This document shows, piece after piece, positions 7,984 through 16,408 of a stretch of 64,000 nt of DNA. A program made the position numbers and the translations under genes. The first letter of the stretch is position 1, and every line of letters starts with the position of its first letter. Source of the DNA: Pseudomonadota bacterium (GTDB lineage: Bacteria > Pseudomonadota > Gammaproteobacteria > Steroidobacterales > Steroidobacteraceae); NCBI GenBank assembly GCA_019352035.1, contig JABBNZ010000015.1, positions 1-64,000 on the forward strand. Reading direction: 5' to 3'. Under the pieces are notes generated by a model, which was not told where the DNA came from, searched no databases, and saw only the letters and a program-made list of their open reading frames with translations.

Positions 7984-9095
7984 GGGAGCGACCCGCCGAA
8001 CCGCGGCGAGGCGCCGAGCTCATCCAGGTCAGGCGCGGCCGCCACCGCCGGCTTCGCCGGCACCGGTCCCTCCGCGAGCGGCAGGCCGCGGGCCGCGCGC
8101 TCGAAGAGCTGCTTCAGGACCCGGTCGTTGCGCACCGAGACCGTGGTCAATGTCCGGGTCATCATGACCGCCGATCGCGAGACCTTCACCTGTGCGCCGG
8201 CCGTGAAGCCCGGGGTCGTCTGAATCTTGCGCAGCGTCAGCGCGGCGAGGCCCAGCGCCCAGAGGCAGAAGAGCCGGATGCCCGCCTCCTCGCCGGGAAT
8301 GAGCAGCGTGAACGCGAGCGCGTTGCGCAGATGCCGGTGGGCGACCCCGATGAGCTCCAGCATCGCCGCATGGAAGCGCTCATCGCTGCGCTGCGCGGAC
8401 AGCTGGGCAAGGTCCACGCCGTAACGGCTGAACACTTCCTGCGGCAGCCAGCAGGCCCCGCGGCCGCGGTCTTCCCACACATCCTTCAGGATGTTGGTCA
8501 TCTGCAGCCCCTGCCCGAAGGAGGGGGCGAGCTCGTAGAGCGCCTCGTAGTGGCGCATGATCGCCGGCGAGTAGGCGCAGAACAGCTCCGTCAGCGTCTC
8601 ACCGACGATGCCCGCAACGTAATAGCAGTAGGCATCCATGTCGCTCGAGCGCGCCAGCCCGCGCAGACTCGCGGTCCGCTGGAACTGATGCATGCCGCGG
8701 CTCATTACCTCGATGCAGCGGCAGATGGCCGCGCGCTGGCGCTCGTCGAACCGGCCCACCACGCGCACGACCCGCTCCATGTTGGCGACGAGGTCGCGCT
8801 CCGCGGGCAGCGTGCGCTCGGAAAGCCGGGGCACCACGTCCCGGGCGAGCCGCGCCGCCCCCTCCCTGCCCTTCACGACCGCGGTGAAGCGCTCGAGAAA
8901 GAGGTGGGTGTCGCTCGCCGACAGCGCGGGCTCGTCCTCGATGGTGTCGGCGATGCGGCAGAGCAGGTACGCGCTCGTCACCGCGGTTCGCAGCGCCGCC
9001 GGAAGCTGCGGTATGGTCAGCGCGAAGGTACGCGAGACATGCGGCAGGATCTCGTCCTGGTAAGCCTCATCGGACGTGCTGGAAACGGATTCCAC
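7980..9095 (-). CDS. sqs: Squalene synthase (farnesyl-diphosphate farnesyltransferase type)
   Basis: Condenses two FPP to presqualene diphosphate and reduces it to squalene. The 371-residue protein shows VSRTFALTIPQLP (20-32), the first Asp-rich motif DTIED (50-54), YCYYVAGIVGE (156-166) and the second Asp-rich motif NILKDVWED (201-209). The YVAG-VGE spacing and C-terminal hydrophobic segment resemble the eukaryote-like squalene synthase seen in Methylococcus, not HpnC or HpnD. GTG at 9095 has GGAGG nine bases upstream. An upstream extension would overlap ispA in another frame and is rejected. No hpnC, hpnD or hpnE is present, consistent with a one-enzyme route. Confidence 0.88.
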   Translation of the reverse strand: MESVSSTSDEAYQDEILPHVSRTFALTIPQLPAALRTAVTSAYLLCRIADTIEDEPALSASDTHLFLERFTAVVKGREGAARLARDVVPRLSERTLPAERDLVANMERVVRVVGRFDERQRAAICRCIEVMSRGMHQFQRTASLRGLARSSDMDAYCYYVAGIVGETLTELFCAYSPAIMRHYEALYELAPSFGQGLQMTNILKDVWEDRGRGACWLPQEVFSRYGVDLAQLSAQRSDERFHAAMLELIGVAHRHLRNALAFTLLIPGEEAGIRLFCLWALGLAALTLRKIQTTPGFTAGAQVKVSRSAVMMTRTLTTVSVRNDRVLKQLFERAARGLPLAEGPVPAKPAVAAAPDLDELGASPRFGGSLP

Positions 9096-9111
9096 GAGCT
9101 CGGACCTCCGC

Positions 9112-10017
9112 TCAGTTGCGCCTGGCCAGCAGCCAGTCCGTGACGGCTCGAAGCGCCTCCGCGCGACTGCCGAACGGCGCCAGGGATTGCATCGCCTCGC
9201 CGTGCAGGCGGCGCACCTGCTCCTGGGAGGCTGCCACCCCGAGGAGGGCCGGGTACGTGGACTTGCCCCGCTCCTGGTCGGCGCCCGCCGCCTTGCCGAG
9301 CGTCGCCGTATCCGAGAGCACATCGAGCAGGTCGTCCTGGATCTGGAACGCGAGCCCGATCGGGGTCGCGAACCCGGTGAGCGCCTGCACGAGTTGCGGC
9401 TCGAGCGCCGGCACGCACGCCGCACCCATCATGACACTCGCCCGGATCAGCGCGCCGGTCTTCAGCGAATGCATCTTCTCGACCTGGGCGATCGCGAGCT
9501 TGCGGCCCTCCGCCTCGAGGTCGAGCGCCTGGCCGCCCGCCATGCCGAGGCTCCCGATGGCGCGTGCCAGAAGCTCCACCAGACGCACCCTGATGCCCGG
9601 ATCGGCGGGCAACGCCGGGTCGCGGGCGAGCAGCTCGAATGCGAGCGACTGCAGCGCATCGCCGACCAGCAGCGCGGTTGCTTCATCGTAAGCTTTGTGG
9701 CACGTCGGGCGACCCCGACGCAGGTCGTCATCGTCCATCGACGGCAGATCATCGTGCACCAGCGAATAGACGTGCACCAGCTCGAGCGCGCAGGCGGCGG
9801 CCTCTACCTGCTCCTCGGTGAGCCCGACCGCGCGCGCGGTCGCCATGAGCAGGATCGGTCGGACCCGCTTGCCTCCGGCGAGCACGCTGTAGCGCATTGC
9901 GGCGTGCAGCCGCTCCGGAGTCTGGTCGGCGCGCGCAAGGCGCGCCGCCAGCGCTCCTTCCATACGCATTCGCCAGGCCTCGAGCTGGCCGGCGAAAGAA
10001 TCAGGCACGACTGGCAC
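9112..10017 (-). CDS. ispA: Farnesyl diphosphate synthase (IspA-type polyprenyl synthetase)
   Basis: Makes FPP from DMAPP/GPP and IPP, feeding squalene synthase. The 301-residue protein contains GGKRVRP (48-54), the first Asp-rich motif DDLPSMDDDD (89-98) and the second DDLLD (228-232). Small residues near the first motif fit an FPP-length product. GTG at 10017 has AGGAGG nine bases upstream and starts inside the 3' end of hpnH (17-nt overlap). A second GTG at 10008 is possible. The gene order hpnH-ispA-sqs-shc follows the metabolic flow. Confidence 0.93.
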   Translation of the reverse strand: MPVVPDSFAGQLEAWRMRMEGALAARLARADQTPERLHAAMRYSVLAGGKRVRPILLMATARAVGLTEEQVEAAACALELVHVYSLVHDDLPSMDDDDLRRGRPTCHKAYDEATALLVGDALQSLAFELLARDPALPADPGIRVRLVELLARAIGSLGMAGGQALDLEAEGRKLAIAQVEKMHSLKTGALIRASVMMGAACVPALEPQLVQALTGFATPIGLAFQIQDDLLDVLSDTATLGKAAGADQERGKSTYPALLGVAASQEQVRRLHGEAMQSLAPFGSRAEALRAVTDWLLARRN

Positions 10018-11149
10018 GCCGGCTGTCCTCCTGGCGGCTCGCGCGCTTGATGTCAGCGACCGGGATCGTCGCCACCGGCGGCGGCGGCTCATCGTCGTAG
10101 AGGAAGGGCAGCTCCGGCGCCATCGGACCTTCGACCCGCGGACCGCGCAGCGCCACCTTGAGCGCCTTCAGCGGGTGGGCGAACGTGTCATCGACGGCGG
10201 TGCCCTCGAACCCGCAATGCGCCATGCAATTGTCGCACTTGCGGTTGCGGCCTACGCCATAGCGCTCCCAATCGGTCTCTTCCATCAGGGCGCGGAAGGA
10301 GCTGGCATGCCCCTCATCCGTGAGCAGGTAGCACGGCCGCTGCCAGCCGAAGATGTTGTAGGTCGGATTGCTCCACGGCGTGCACTGATAGGTCTGGTTA
10401 CCGGCCAGGAAGTCGAGGAAGAGCGAGGACTGGTTGAAGGGCCAGCGGGTACCGCGCTGGCGCCCGCGCTTGAAGATCTCGCGAAAGAGCTGCTTGCTGG
10501 CGCCGCGCCCGAGGAATACGTCCTGGCGGGGCGCGTGCTGATAGCTGTAGCCGGGGGAGACGGTGATGCCCTCGACCCCGAGGGACTGCGCCATGTCGAA
10601 GAAATCGGCCACTTCGTCCGGCTTCTCGTTCGCGAAGAGCGTGCAGTTCACCGTAACGCGAAAGCCCCTGGAGCGCGCGAGCTTGATGGCCGCGACCGCC
10701 TTGTCGAACACCCCTTCCATGCACACCGACTCGTCGTGCCGCTCGCGGTTGCCGTCGAGGTGCACGGAGAAGGTGAGATAGGGCGAAGGCTGGTACTCAT
10801 CGATGTGCTTCGCGAGCAGGATGGCGTTGGTGCAGAGGTAGACGAAGCGCTTGCGCGCGACGATCCCGGCGACGATCTGCGGCATCTCCTTGTGGATGAG
10901 CGGCTCACCGCCGGGAATCGAGACCATGGGCGCCCCGCACTCATCGACGGCACGCAGCGCATCCTCCAGGGAGACGCGCTTGTGCAGTATCTCCTTCGGA
11001 TAATCGATCTTGCCGCAGCCGGCGCAGGCGAGGTTGCATTGGAACAGAGGCTCGAGCATGAGCACCAGCGGATAGCGCTTGTCCCCGCTCAGTTTCCTGC
11101 CGAGGATGTAGCGTGCTACCCGGTACTTTTGAATCAGTGGAATACCCAA
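10001..11149 (-). CDS. hpnH: HpnH, radical SAM adenosylhopane synthase
   Basis: Adds a 5'-deoxyadenosyl unit to diploptene to give adenosylhopane. The 382-residue protein begins MGIPLIQKYRVARYILGRKL as HpnH proteins do. The cluster Cys residues are C38, C42 and C45 (CX3CX2C), followed by GGEP (80-83). A C-terminal CDNCMAHCGFEG segment is typical of the family. The start is TTG at 11149, supported by AAGGAG six bases upstream. It heads the leftward hopanoid operon unless idi, 27 nt upstream, is co-transcribed. Confidence 0.95.
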   Translation of the reverse strand: MGIPLIQKYRVARYILGRKLSGDKRYPLVLMLEPLFQCNLACAGCGKIDYPKEILHKRVSLEDALRAVDECGAPMVSIPGGEPLIHKEMPQIVAGIVARKRFVYLCTNAILLAKHIDEYQPSPYLTFSVHLDGNRERHDESVCMEGVFDKAVAAIKLARSRGFRVTVNCTLFANEKPDEVADFFDMAQSLGVEGITVSPGYSYQHAPRQDVFLGRGASKQLFREIFKRGRQRGTRWPFNQSSLFLDFLAGNQTYQCTPWSNPTYNIFGWQRPCYLLTDEGHASSFRALMEETDWERYGVGRNRKCDNCMAHCGFEGTAVDDTFAHPLKALKVALRGPRVEGPMAPELPFLYDDEPPPPVATIPVADIKRASRQEDSRRASRA

Positions 11150-11176
11150 AATCAGCTCCTTATATGAGTGCCGGGC

Positions 11177-11830
11177 TCAGCTAGAGGTTCCGCGGCGCGA
11201 CTGTAACGCATGCAGCGCCGGCAGGTGGTCCCGCCAAATCCGTTCCCACTCCATCGTGAACCAAGGGGTGAAACGGGACCCGCCCGCACCCCGCATCTCA
11301 TCGTCGAGCCCCTCCGGGCTCACCCAGCGCCAGTCCGCGATCTCGTTGCGGTCGGCGCGTACATCACCGCTGCTGCGCCCGATGAAGACCGAGCACAGCT
11401 CATGCTCCGACCCGACGCTGTCGTACTGCGCCTGGTACTGGAATTTGAAGAGGAACTGCAGCGGGCATGCCAGGCCCAGCTCCTCGTGCAGCCGCCGGTG
11501 GATCGCCTTCTCCAGGGTCTCCGCCCGGCGCGGATGGCTGCAGCAACTGTTCGACCAGTAGTGCGGCCACAGCCGCTTCGCCGCCGAGCGCCGCTGCAGC
11601 AGCAGCTCGCCGCGGTCGTTGAAGATCAGAAGGGAAAACGCACGGTGCAGGACTCCGTTGCCTTCGTGGCACCGCGCCTTGCTCATGAAGCCCACTTCCC
11701 GGTCCGCCTCGTCCACCAGGATGAGCGATTCGGCCTCCTCCGAACTGTCGCTGCCGGCCCACAGTCGCGCCTGAGCACCGCTCGAGTCGCTCACGCGGGC
11801 ACCCCGTGCCGGCGAGCAAACGTGTACCAT
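11177..11830 (-). CDS. idi: Isopentenyl-diphosphate delta-isomerase, type 1
   Basis: Interconverts IPP and DMAPP, balancing substrates for IspA. The 217-residue Nudix-fold protein has SNSCCSHPRR (93-102) carrying the catalytic Cys, the metal-site EELGL (116-120) and W-V-S-P near 170. The first ~30 residues look non-conserved, so a downstream start (GTG at the VSDSSG codons) is possible. It is divergent from hpnI with about 75 nt between, so the hopanoid locus splits here into two transcription units. Confidence 0.92.
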   Translation of the reverse strand: MVHVCSPARGARVSDSSGAQARLWAGSDSSEEAESLILVDEADREVGFMSKARCHEGNGVLHRAFSLLIFNDRGELLLQRRSAAKRLWPHYWSNSCCSHPRRAETLEKAIHRRLHEELGLACPLQFLFKFQYQAQYDSVGSEHELCSVFIGRSSGDVRADRNEIADWRWVSPEGLDDEMRGAGGSRFTPWFTMEWERIWRDHLPALHALQSRRGTSS

Positions 11831-11905
11831 GTGCGGAATTCATGGACTTGAAACCATCCGACTTCGTCGCTCATTGCAATCCGCGGGTTAGGCATTCCTC
11901 TACCC

Positions 11906-13087
11906 ATGATAACCGGCTCCACGGTCGCTGTAACTGCCCAGGCAGTAATGATCTCGCTCGGCACCGTGCTGGCCGCGGCCGCGCTCGCCTATGCGCTCAT
12001 CGCCTGGGTGGCCGTGCTGCTTTTGCGCAACAGTCACGCCAGGCGTGGACGCGGCCGCGTCGCGGCACCGCGACCGCTGCCGGTGACGATCCTCAAGCCT
12101 CTGTGCGGCGCGGAGCCAGGGCTTGACCATTCTCTGCGGTCCTTTTGCGAGCAGAGCTACCCCGCCGGCATGCAGATCGTCTTCGGCGTCCAGCACCCGT
12201 CCGATCCCGCCCTGGCGGCGCTCGAGAAACTGAAGCACGACTATCCCGGGCTCGATCTCGCCATCGTCATCGATCCGACCCGGCATGGCGCGAGCGCGAA
12301 AGTCAGCAACCTCATCAACATGATGCGTGCCGCCCGACATGACTGGCTGGTGCTGGCCGACAGCGACGTGAGCGTGCCGCCCGGGTATCTGTCAGCGGTG
12401 GCCGCGCCCCTCGCCGACCCGCGGGTCGGCATCGTCACCTGCCCCTACCGCGGTGTGCCCCGGCCCGGGCTCTGGTCGCTCCTCGGGGCGTTGTTCATCA
12501 ACGACTGGTTCATCCCCTCGGTCCGCGTGGCGGCGCTCTTCGGCTCCCGAGCCTTCGCCTTCGGCGCCACGATCGCTTTGCGACGCGGCACGCTCGAGGC
12601 CATCGGCGGCTTTCCCGCGATTGCAGACCAGCTCGCGGACGATTACCGGCTGGGTGAGCTGACGCGTCGACGGGGATTGCGCACGGTATTGTCGGACGTT
12701 GTCGTGGACACCTCGGTTGATGAGCGGTCGTTGAAGCAGCTCGTGCAGCACGGGCTGAGGTGGCTGCGCACCATCCGGGTCGTGCGTCCGGGCGGGTACG
12801 CCTGTTCCGGGATCACTTTCGCCCTGCCGGTGGCAGCGCTCGGTTGCGCCGTGGCCGGCGGAACCCCCCTCACGCTCTCTCTTCTGGCAGCAACGATCGT
12901 GTTGCGCTTGATGTTACATTCGGCCGTGCAGCCCCCTGCCCGGTCCTGGTCTAGAATCTGGGCCATCCCGCTCGCCGACGCACTCGGCTTTACGCTCTGG
13001 TGCGGCGCTTTCGTCACACGCGAGGTGCAGTGGCGGCAGGGTCGCTACCGAGTCGCGCGCGACGGCTCGGTTCAGCCGATTTACTGA
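11906..13087 (+). CDS. hpnI: HpnI, hopanoid-associated glycosyltransferase (ceramide-glucosyltransferase-like)
   Basis: GT21-like membrane glycosyltransferase. HpnI is proposed to add N-acetylglucosamine to bacteriohopanetetrol on the way to the cyclitol ether. The 393-residue protein has an N-terminal membrane helix (12-40), LKPLCGAEPGL near 63-73, DSDVSVP (152-158), ADDYRLG (244-250) and HGLRWLRT (282-289), the D, D and (Q/R)xxRW-like motifs of the family. C-terminal membrane helices follow. It is first in the rightward hpnIJKL group. Confidence 0.92.
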   Translation: MITGSTVAVTAQAVMISLGTVLAAAALAYALIAWVAVLLLRNSHARRGRGRVAAPRPLPVTILKPLCGAEPGLDHSLRSFCEQSYPAGMQIVFGVQHPSDPALAALEKLKHDYPGLDLAIVIDPTRHGASAKVSNLINMMRAARHDWLVLADSDVSVPPGYLSAVAAPLADPRVGIVTCPYRGVPRPGLWSLLGALFINDWFIPSVRVAALFGSRAFAFGATIALRRGTLEAIGGFPAIADQLADDYRLGELTRRRGLRTVLSDVVVDTSVDERSLKQLVQHGLRWLRTIRVVRPGGYACSGITFALPVAALGCAVAGGTPLTLSLLAATIVLRLMLHSAVQPPARSWSRIWAIPLADALGFTLWCGAFVTREVQWRQGRYRVARDGSVQPIY

Positions 13088-13097
13088 GGACGAAATC

Positions 13098-14522
13098 ATG
13101 ATGAGAACGCTCTTCCTGCACCCTCCCTCATTCGACGGATTCGATGGGGGCGCCGGCGCGCGCTACCAGGCGAAGCGCGAGATCCGCTCCTTCTGGTATC
13201 CCACCTGGCTGGCGCAGCCCGCGGCCCTCGTGCCGGGCAGCCGGCTGCTCGATGCGCCCGCGGACGGCACGCCGATGTCGGAAGTGCTGCCGCTCGCGAA
13301 GCAGTACGACCTGGTCATCATGCATACCAGCTCGCCGTCCTTCCCGACGGACGCGAAAGTCGCGGAGCTGCTCAAGGAGGAGAACCCGCGCCTCATGGTG
13401 GGCATGGTCGGCGCCAAGGTCGCGGTCGACCCTGCCGGCTCGCTCAGCGCCTCGCCCGCCATCGACTTCGTGGCACGCGAGGAGTTCGACTACACCTGCA
13501 AGGAGGTCGCGGAGGGGCGCGAGCTCGCAACCATTCCCGGGCTCTCCTTCCGCCGCCCCGACGGCACGATCGAGCACAACCCGACGCGGCCGATGATCGA
13601 GGCCATGGACGAGCTCCCCTGGGTCACGCCCGTCTACCAGCGCGATCTGACCATCGAGAATTACTTCATCGGCTATCTGCAGCATCCGTACGTCTCCTTC
13701 TACACCGGACGCGGCTGCCGCTCCAAGTGCACCTTCTGCCTCTGGCCGCAGACCGTGGGCGGCCACCGTTACCGCGTGCGCAGCCCCGAGAGCGTCGTCG
13801 CGGAAGTACGCTGGGTGAAGGAAAACATGCCGCAGGTGAAGGAGATCTTCTTCGACGACGACACCTTCACCGATTTTCGCCCGCGGGCGGAGGAGATCGC
13901 CCGCGGCCTCGGCAAGCTCGGCGTCACCTGGTCCTGCAACGCCAAGGCCAACGTGCCTTACGACACGCTGAAGGTCATGCGCGACAACGGGCTGCGGCTG
14001 CTGCTCGTCGGCTACGAGTCGGGGAACGATCAGATCCTGCACAACATCAGAAAGGGTTTGCGCACCGACATCGCTCGCCGCTTCACGAGCGACTGCCGCA
14101 AGCTCGGCATCATGATCCACGGCACGTTCATTCTGGGACTGCCCGGGGAGACGGCCGAGACGATTCGCGAGACCATCCAGTTCGCGGTCGACATCAACCC
14201 GCACACCATCCAGGTCTCTCTCGCAGCGCCCTACCCCGGCACGCAGCTCTACCAGGAGGCCGTCGACAACGGCTGGCTCACCGCTTACGACAATCTGAAT
14301 CTGGTGAACGACCGCGGCGTGCAGCTCTCGCCCATCAGCTATCCGCACCTGCCGGCGAAGGAGATCTACCACGCGGTGGAGACCTTCTATAAGAAGTTCT
14401 ACTTCCGGCCGCGCAAGATCGCCGAGCTGACAGGGGAGATGCTGCGCAGCTGGGAGATGACCAAGCGGCGGCTGCGCGAAGGCGTGGAGTTCTTCCGCTT
14501 CCTGCACGCGCACGAGGCCTGA
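13098..14522 (+). CDS. hpnJ: HpnJ, B12-type radical SAM hopanoid enzyme
   Basis: Radical SAM protein proposed to rearrange the glycosylated side chain to the cyclitol ether. The 474-residue protein has an N-terminal cobalamin-binding-like domain (about 1-160) and the [4Fe-4S] motif GRGCRSKCTFC with C207, C211 and C214, then ETAETIRETI in the SAM barrel. It starts 11 nt after hpnI. ATG ATG at 13098 gives two adjacent starts. Confidence 0.94.
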   Translation: MMRTLFLHPPSFDGFDGGAGARYQAKREIRSFWYPTWLAQPAALVPGSRLLDAPADGTPMSEVLPLAKQYDLVIMHTSSPSFPTDAKVAELLKEENPRLMVGMVGAKVAVDPAGSLSASPAIDFVAREEFDYTCKEVAEGRELATIPGLSFRRPDGTIEHNPTRPMIEAMDELPWVTPVYQRDLTIENYFIGYLQHPYVSFYTGRGCRSKCTFCLWPQTVGGHRYRVRSPESVVAEVRWVKENMPQVKEIFFDDDTFTDFRPRAEEIARGLGKLGVTWSCNAKANVPYDTLKVMRDNGLRLLLVGYESGNDQILHNIRKGLRTDIARRFTSDCRKLGIMIHGTFILGLPGETAETIRETIQFAVDINPHTIQVSLAAPYPGTQLYQEAVDNGWLTAYDNLNLVNDRGVQLSPISYPHLPAKEIYHAVETFYKKFYFRPRKIAELTGEMLRSWEMTKRRLREGVEFFRFLHAHEA

Positions 14523-14543
14523 AACGTCCGGCGGATCGAGCCG

Positions 14544-15422
14544 TTGAAGCTCCTCATCGTCACCGCGGACGATTTCGGTCTGCACCCGGCGGTCAACGGC
14601 GCGGTGGAGCGCGCGGCACGCGAGGGCGTCCTGACCGCCGCCAGCCTGATGGTCGGCGCCCCGGCGGCCGCGGATGCGGTGCGCCGCGCCCGCGATCTGC
14701 CAGGCCTCGCCGTGGGTCTGCACCTCGTGCTCGCCGACGGGTGCTCGGTCCTGCCTCCCTCCAGAATCCCGGCCCTGGTCGATGCCCAGGGCCGCTTCGG
14801 CAACAACATGGTGCGCGACGGCGTCCGCTTCTTCGCACTGCCGGCCGTGCGTCGCCAGCTCGAGGCGGAAATTCGCGCGCAGTTCCAGGCGTTCGCCGAC
14901 ACGGGCCTGCTGCTCGACCACGTGAACGCCCACAAGCACTTTCACCTTCATCCGACGCTCCTCGAGATGCTGGTGCGGATCGGGGGCGAGTTCGGGATAT
15001 CCGCCGTCAGGCTGCCGCGCGAGCCTGCATGGGCGGCGCGCCGCGCGGGCGGTGCCATTGCGGGTTCGACGGTCGCCGGGCTTCTCTCGCCGTGGCTCGC
15101 CATCATGCGCCGTCGGCTGCGGGCGGCTCGCATCGCGCACAACGATCATGTGTTCGGCATGTCAGGCAGCGGCGCGATGGATGAGGCGCGGCTGCTCGAG
15201 ATCCTCGGGAAGCTGCCCGAGGGCGTCACGGAAATCTATCTGCATCCGGGCGTCGAGTCCGGCGCCGCCATCGCGGCGAGCATGAGTGGCTACCGCCACG
15301 CGGACGAGCTCGCCGCGCTCGTGAGTCCGAGAGTCCGCGCCGCGATCGGCGCCTGCGGCGCCGCGACCGGAGGATTCCGGCAGATCTCACCGCGATCCCG
15401 GGAAGAGCGGCACGCTGCATGA
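14544..15422 (+). CDS. hpnK: HpnK, hopanoid-associated YdjC-like deacetylase
   Basis: Carbohydrate deacetylase fold. HpnK is thought to deacetylate the GlcNAc-hopanoid made by HpnI. The 292-residue protein shows TADDFGLH (7-14), GLHL (58-61) and HVNAHKHFHLHP (126-137), which supply the metal-binding Asp and His residues. The start is TTG at 14544, 21 nt after hpnJ. The stop overlaps the hpnL ATG (ATGA). Confidence 0.93.
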   Translation: MKLLIVTADDFGLHPAVNGAVERAAREGVLTAASLMVGAPAAADAVRRARDLPGLAVGLHLVLADGCSVLPPSRIPALVDAQGRFGNNMVRDGVRFFALPAVRRQLEAEIRAQFQAFADTGLLLDHVNAHKHFHLHPTLLEMLVRIGGEFGISAVRLPREPAWAARRAGGAIAGSTVAGLLSPWLAIMRRRLRAARIAHNDHVFGMSGSGAMDEARLLEILGKLPEGVTEIYLHPGVESGAAIAASMSGYRHADELAALVSPRVRAAIGACGAATGGFRQISPRSREERHAA

Positions 15423-16408
15423 GGCTCGCCGTCCGCATCGCCCTGGCGGCAGGGCTTGCGCTGCTCATCGCGCTGATCATGCACGAGGGCAGCGCCATCC
15501 TGATCCCGCTGGCCCGTGCGGGACGGGTGCTTCTCTGGCTGGTGCCGCTGCATGCGCTGCCAATCCTGCTCGACTCTCTCGGCTGGCGCGCGCTCCTCGC
15601 CCGCGCGAAGGAGACCCGGGTCGCCACCCTCTTCTGGATCGCCTCCATTCGCGAAGCCATCAACCGGCTGCTGCCGGCCGCGAACATCGGCGGGGAGATC
15701 GTCGGCATCCGCCTCCTGACGGAGACCGGGGTGGACGGCGTGACTGCCGCCGCCAGCGTCACGACCGAGGTGGTGCTCACCGTCTTCAGCCAGTACCTCT
15801 TCGTCGCACTGGGGGTGGCGTGTCTGCTGAAGCTCACGCACACGGTACAATTGGCCGACGACGTGCTCATGGGTCTCGGCGCGAGTCTGCCGGTGATCGT
15901 GCTGCTCGCGGTGCTAGTACGTTACGGCTCGATTTTCGAGCGCATGGAGCGATTCGCGGTCCGGGTTCTGGGCGAGAAGAAGCTCGGCTTTCTCGCCGGC
16001 CAGTCGGCGAACCTCGATGCCGCCGTCCGTGAGCTCTTCGCGGACCGGCCGCGCCTGCTCACCACGATGGCGTGGCAGCTGACGGCGATGGTGTCCGGGT
16101 CGCTCGAGACCTGGCTCGCGCTGCGCTGGCTCGGGCACCCGGTGCCTTTCGGGGCGGCGGTCGCGCTCGAGAGCCTGACGATGACCGTGCGCAACTTCGT
16201 CTTCCTGGTGCCGGCGGGGCTCGGCGTGCAGGAGGTGAGCCTGGTCGGTTTCGGGGCTCTGCTCGGCGTCAACGGCGATCTCGCCCTGGCGCTGTCGCTG
16301 GTCAAGCGCATGCGGGAGATCCTCTTCGGAGTGCCCGCGCTGGTGTCGTGGTATTGGGTGGAAGGACGGAGAGAGTTACAACATGTCCGTGGTTCCGGCA
16401 AATATTGA
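15419..16408 (+). CDS. hpnL: HpnL, hopanoid-associated membrane protein (UPF0104/LPG-synthase-like)
   Basis: Polytopic membrane protein of 329 residues with about seven or eight hydrophobic segments and the family stretches NIGGEIVGIRLL (about 85-96) and VPAGLGVQEV. It fits the hopanoid-associated HpnL model; a transport or flippase role is inference. It is coupled to hpnK by a 4-nt overlap, and its last 26 nt overlap the next gene. Confidence 0.88.
   Translation: MRLAVRIALAAGLALLIALIMHEGSAILIPLARAGRVLLWLVPLHALPILLDSLGWRALLARAKETRVATLFWIASIREAINRLLPAANIGGEIVGIRLLTETGVDGVTAAASVTTEVVLTVFSQYLFVALGVACLLKLTHTVQLADDVLMGLGASLPVIVLLAVLVRYGSIFERMERFAVRVLGEKKLGFLAGQSANLDAAVRELFADRPRLLTTMAWQLTAMVSGSLETWLALRWLGHPVPFGAAVALESLTMTVRNFVFLVPAGLGVQEVSLVGFGALLGVNGDLALALSLVKRMREILFGVPALVSWYWVEGRRELQHVRGSGKY

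Noticed and set aside
7980-9425. 481-residue version of squalene synthase
   Set aside because: The first 110 codons read ispA in another frame; a GTG with GGAGG at 9095 gives the normal N-terminus.
13128-15149. 670-residue reverse open frame across hpnJ and hpnK
   Set aside because: It is antisense to two well-supported hopanoid genes and has no recognisable domain.
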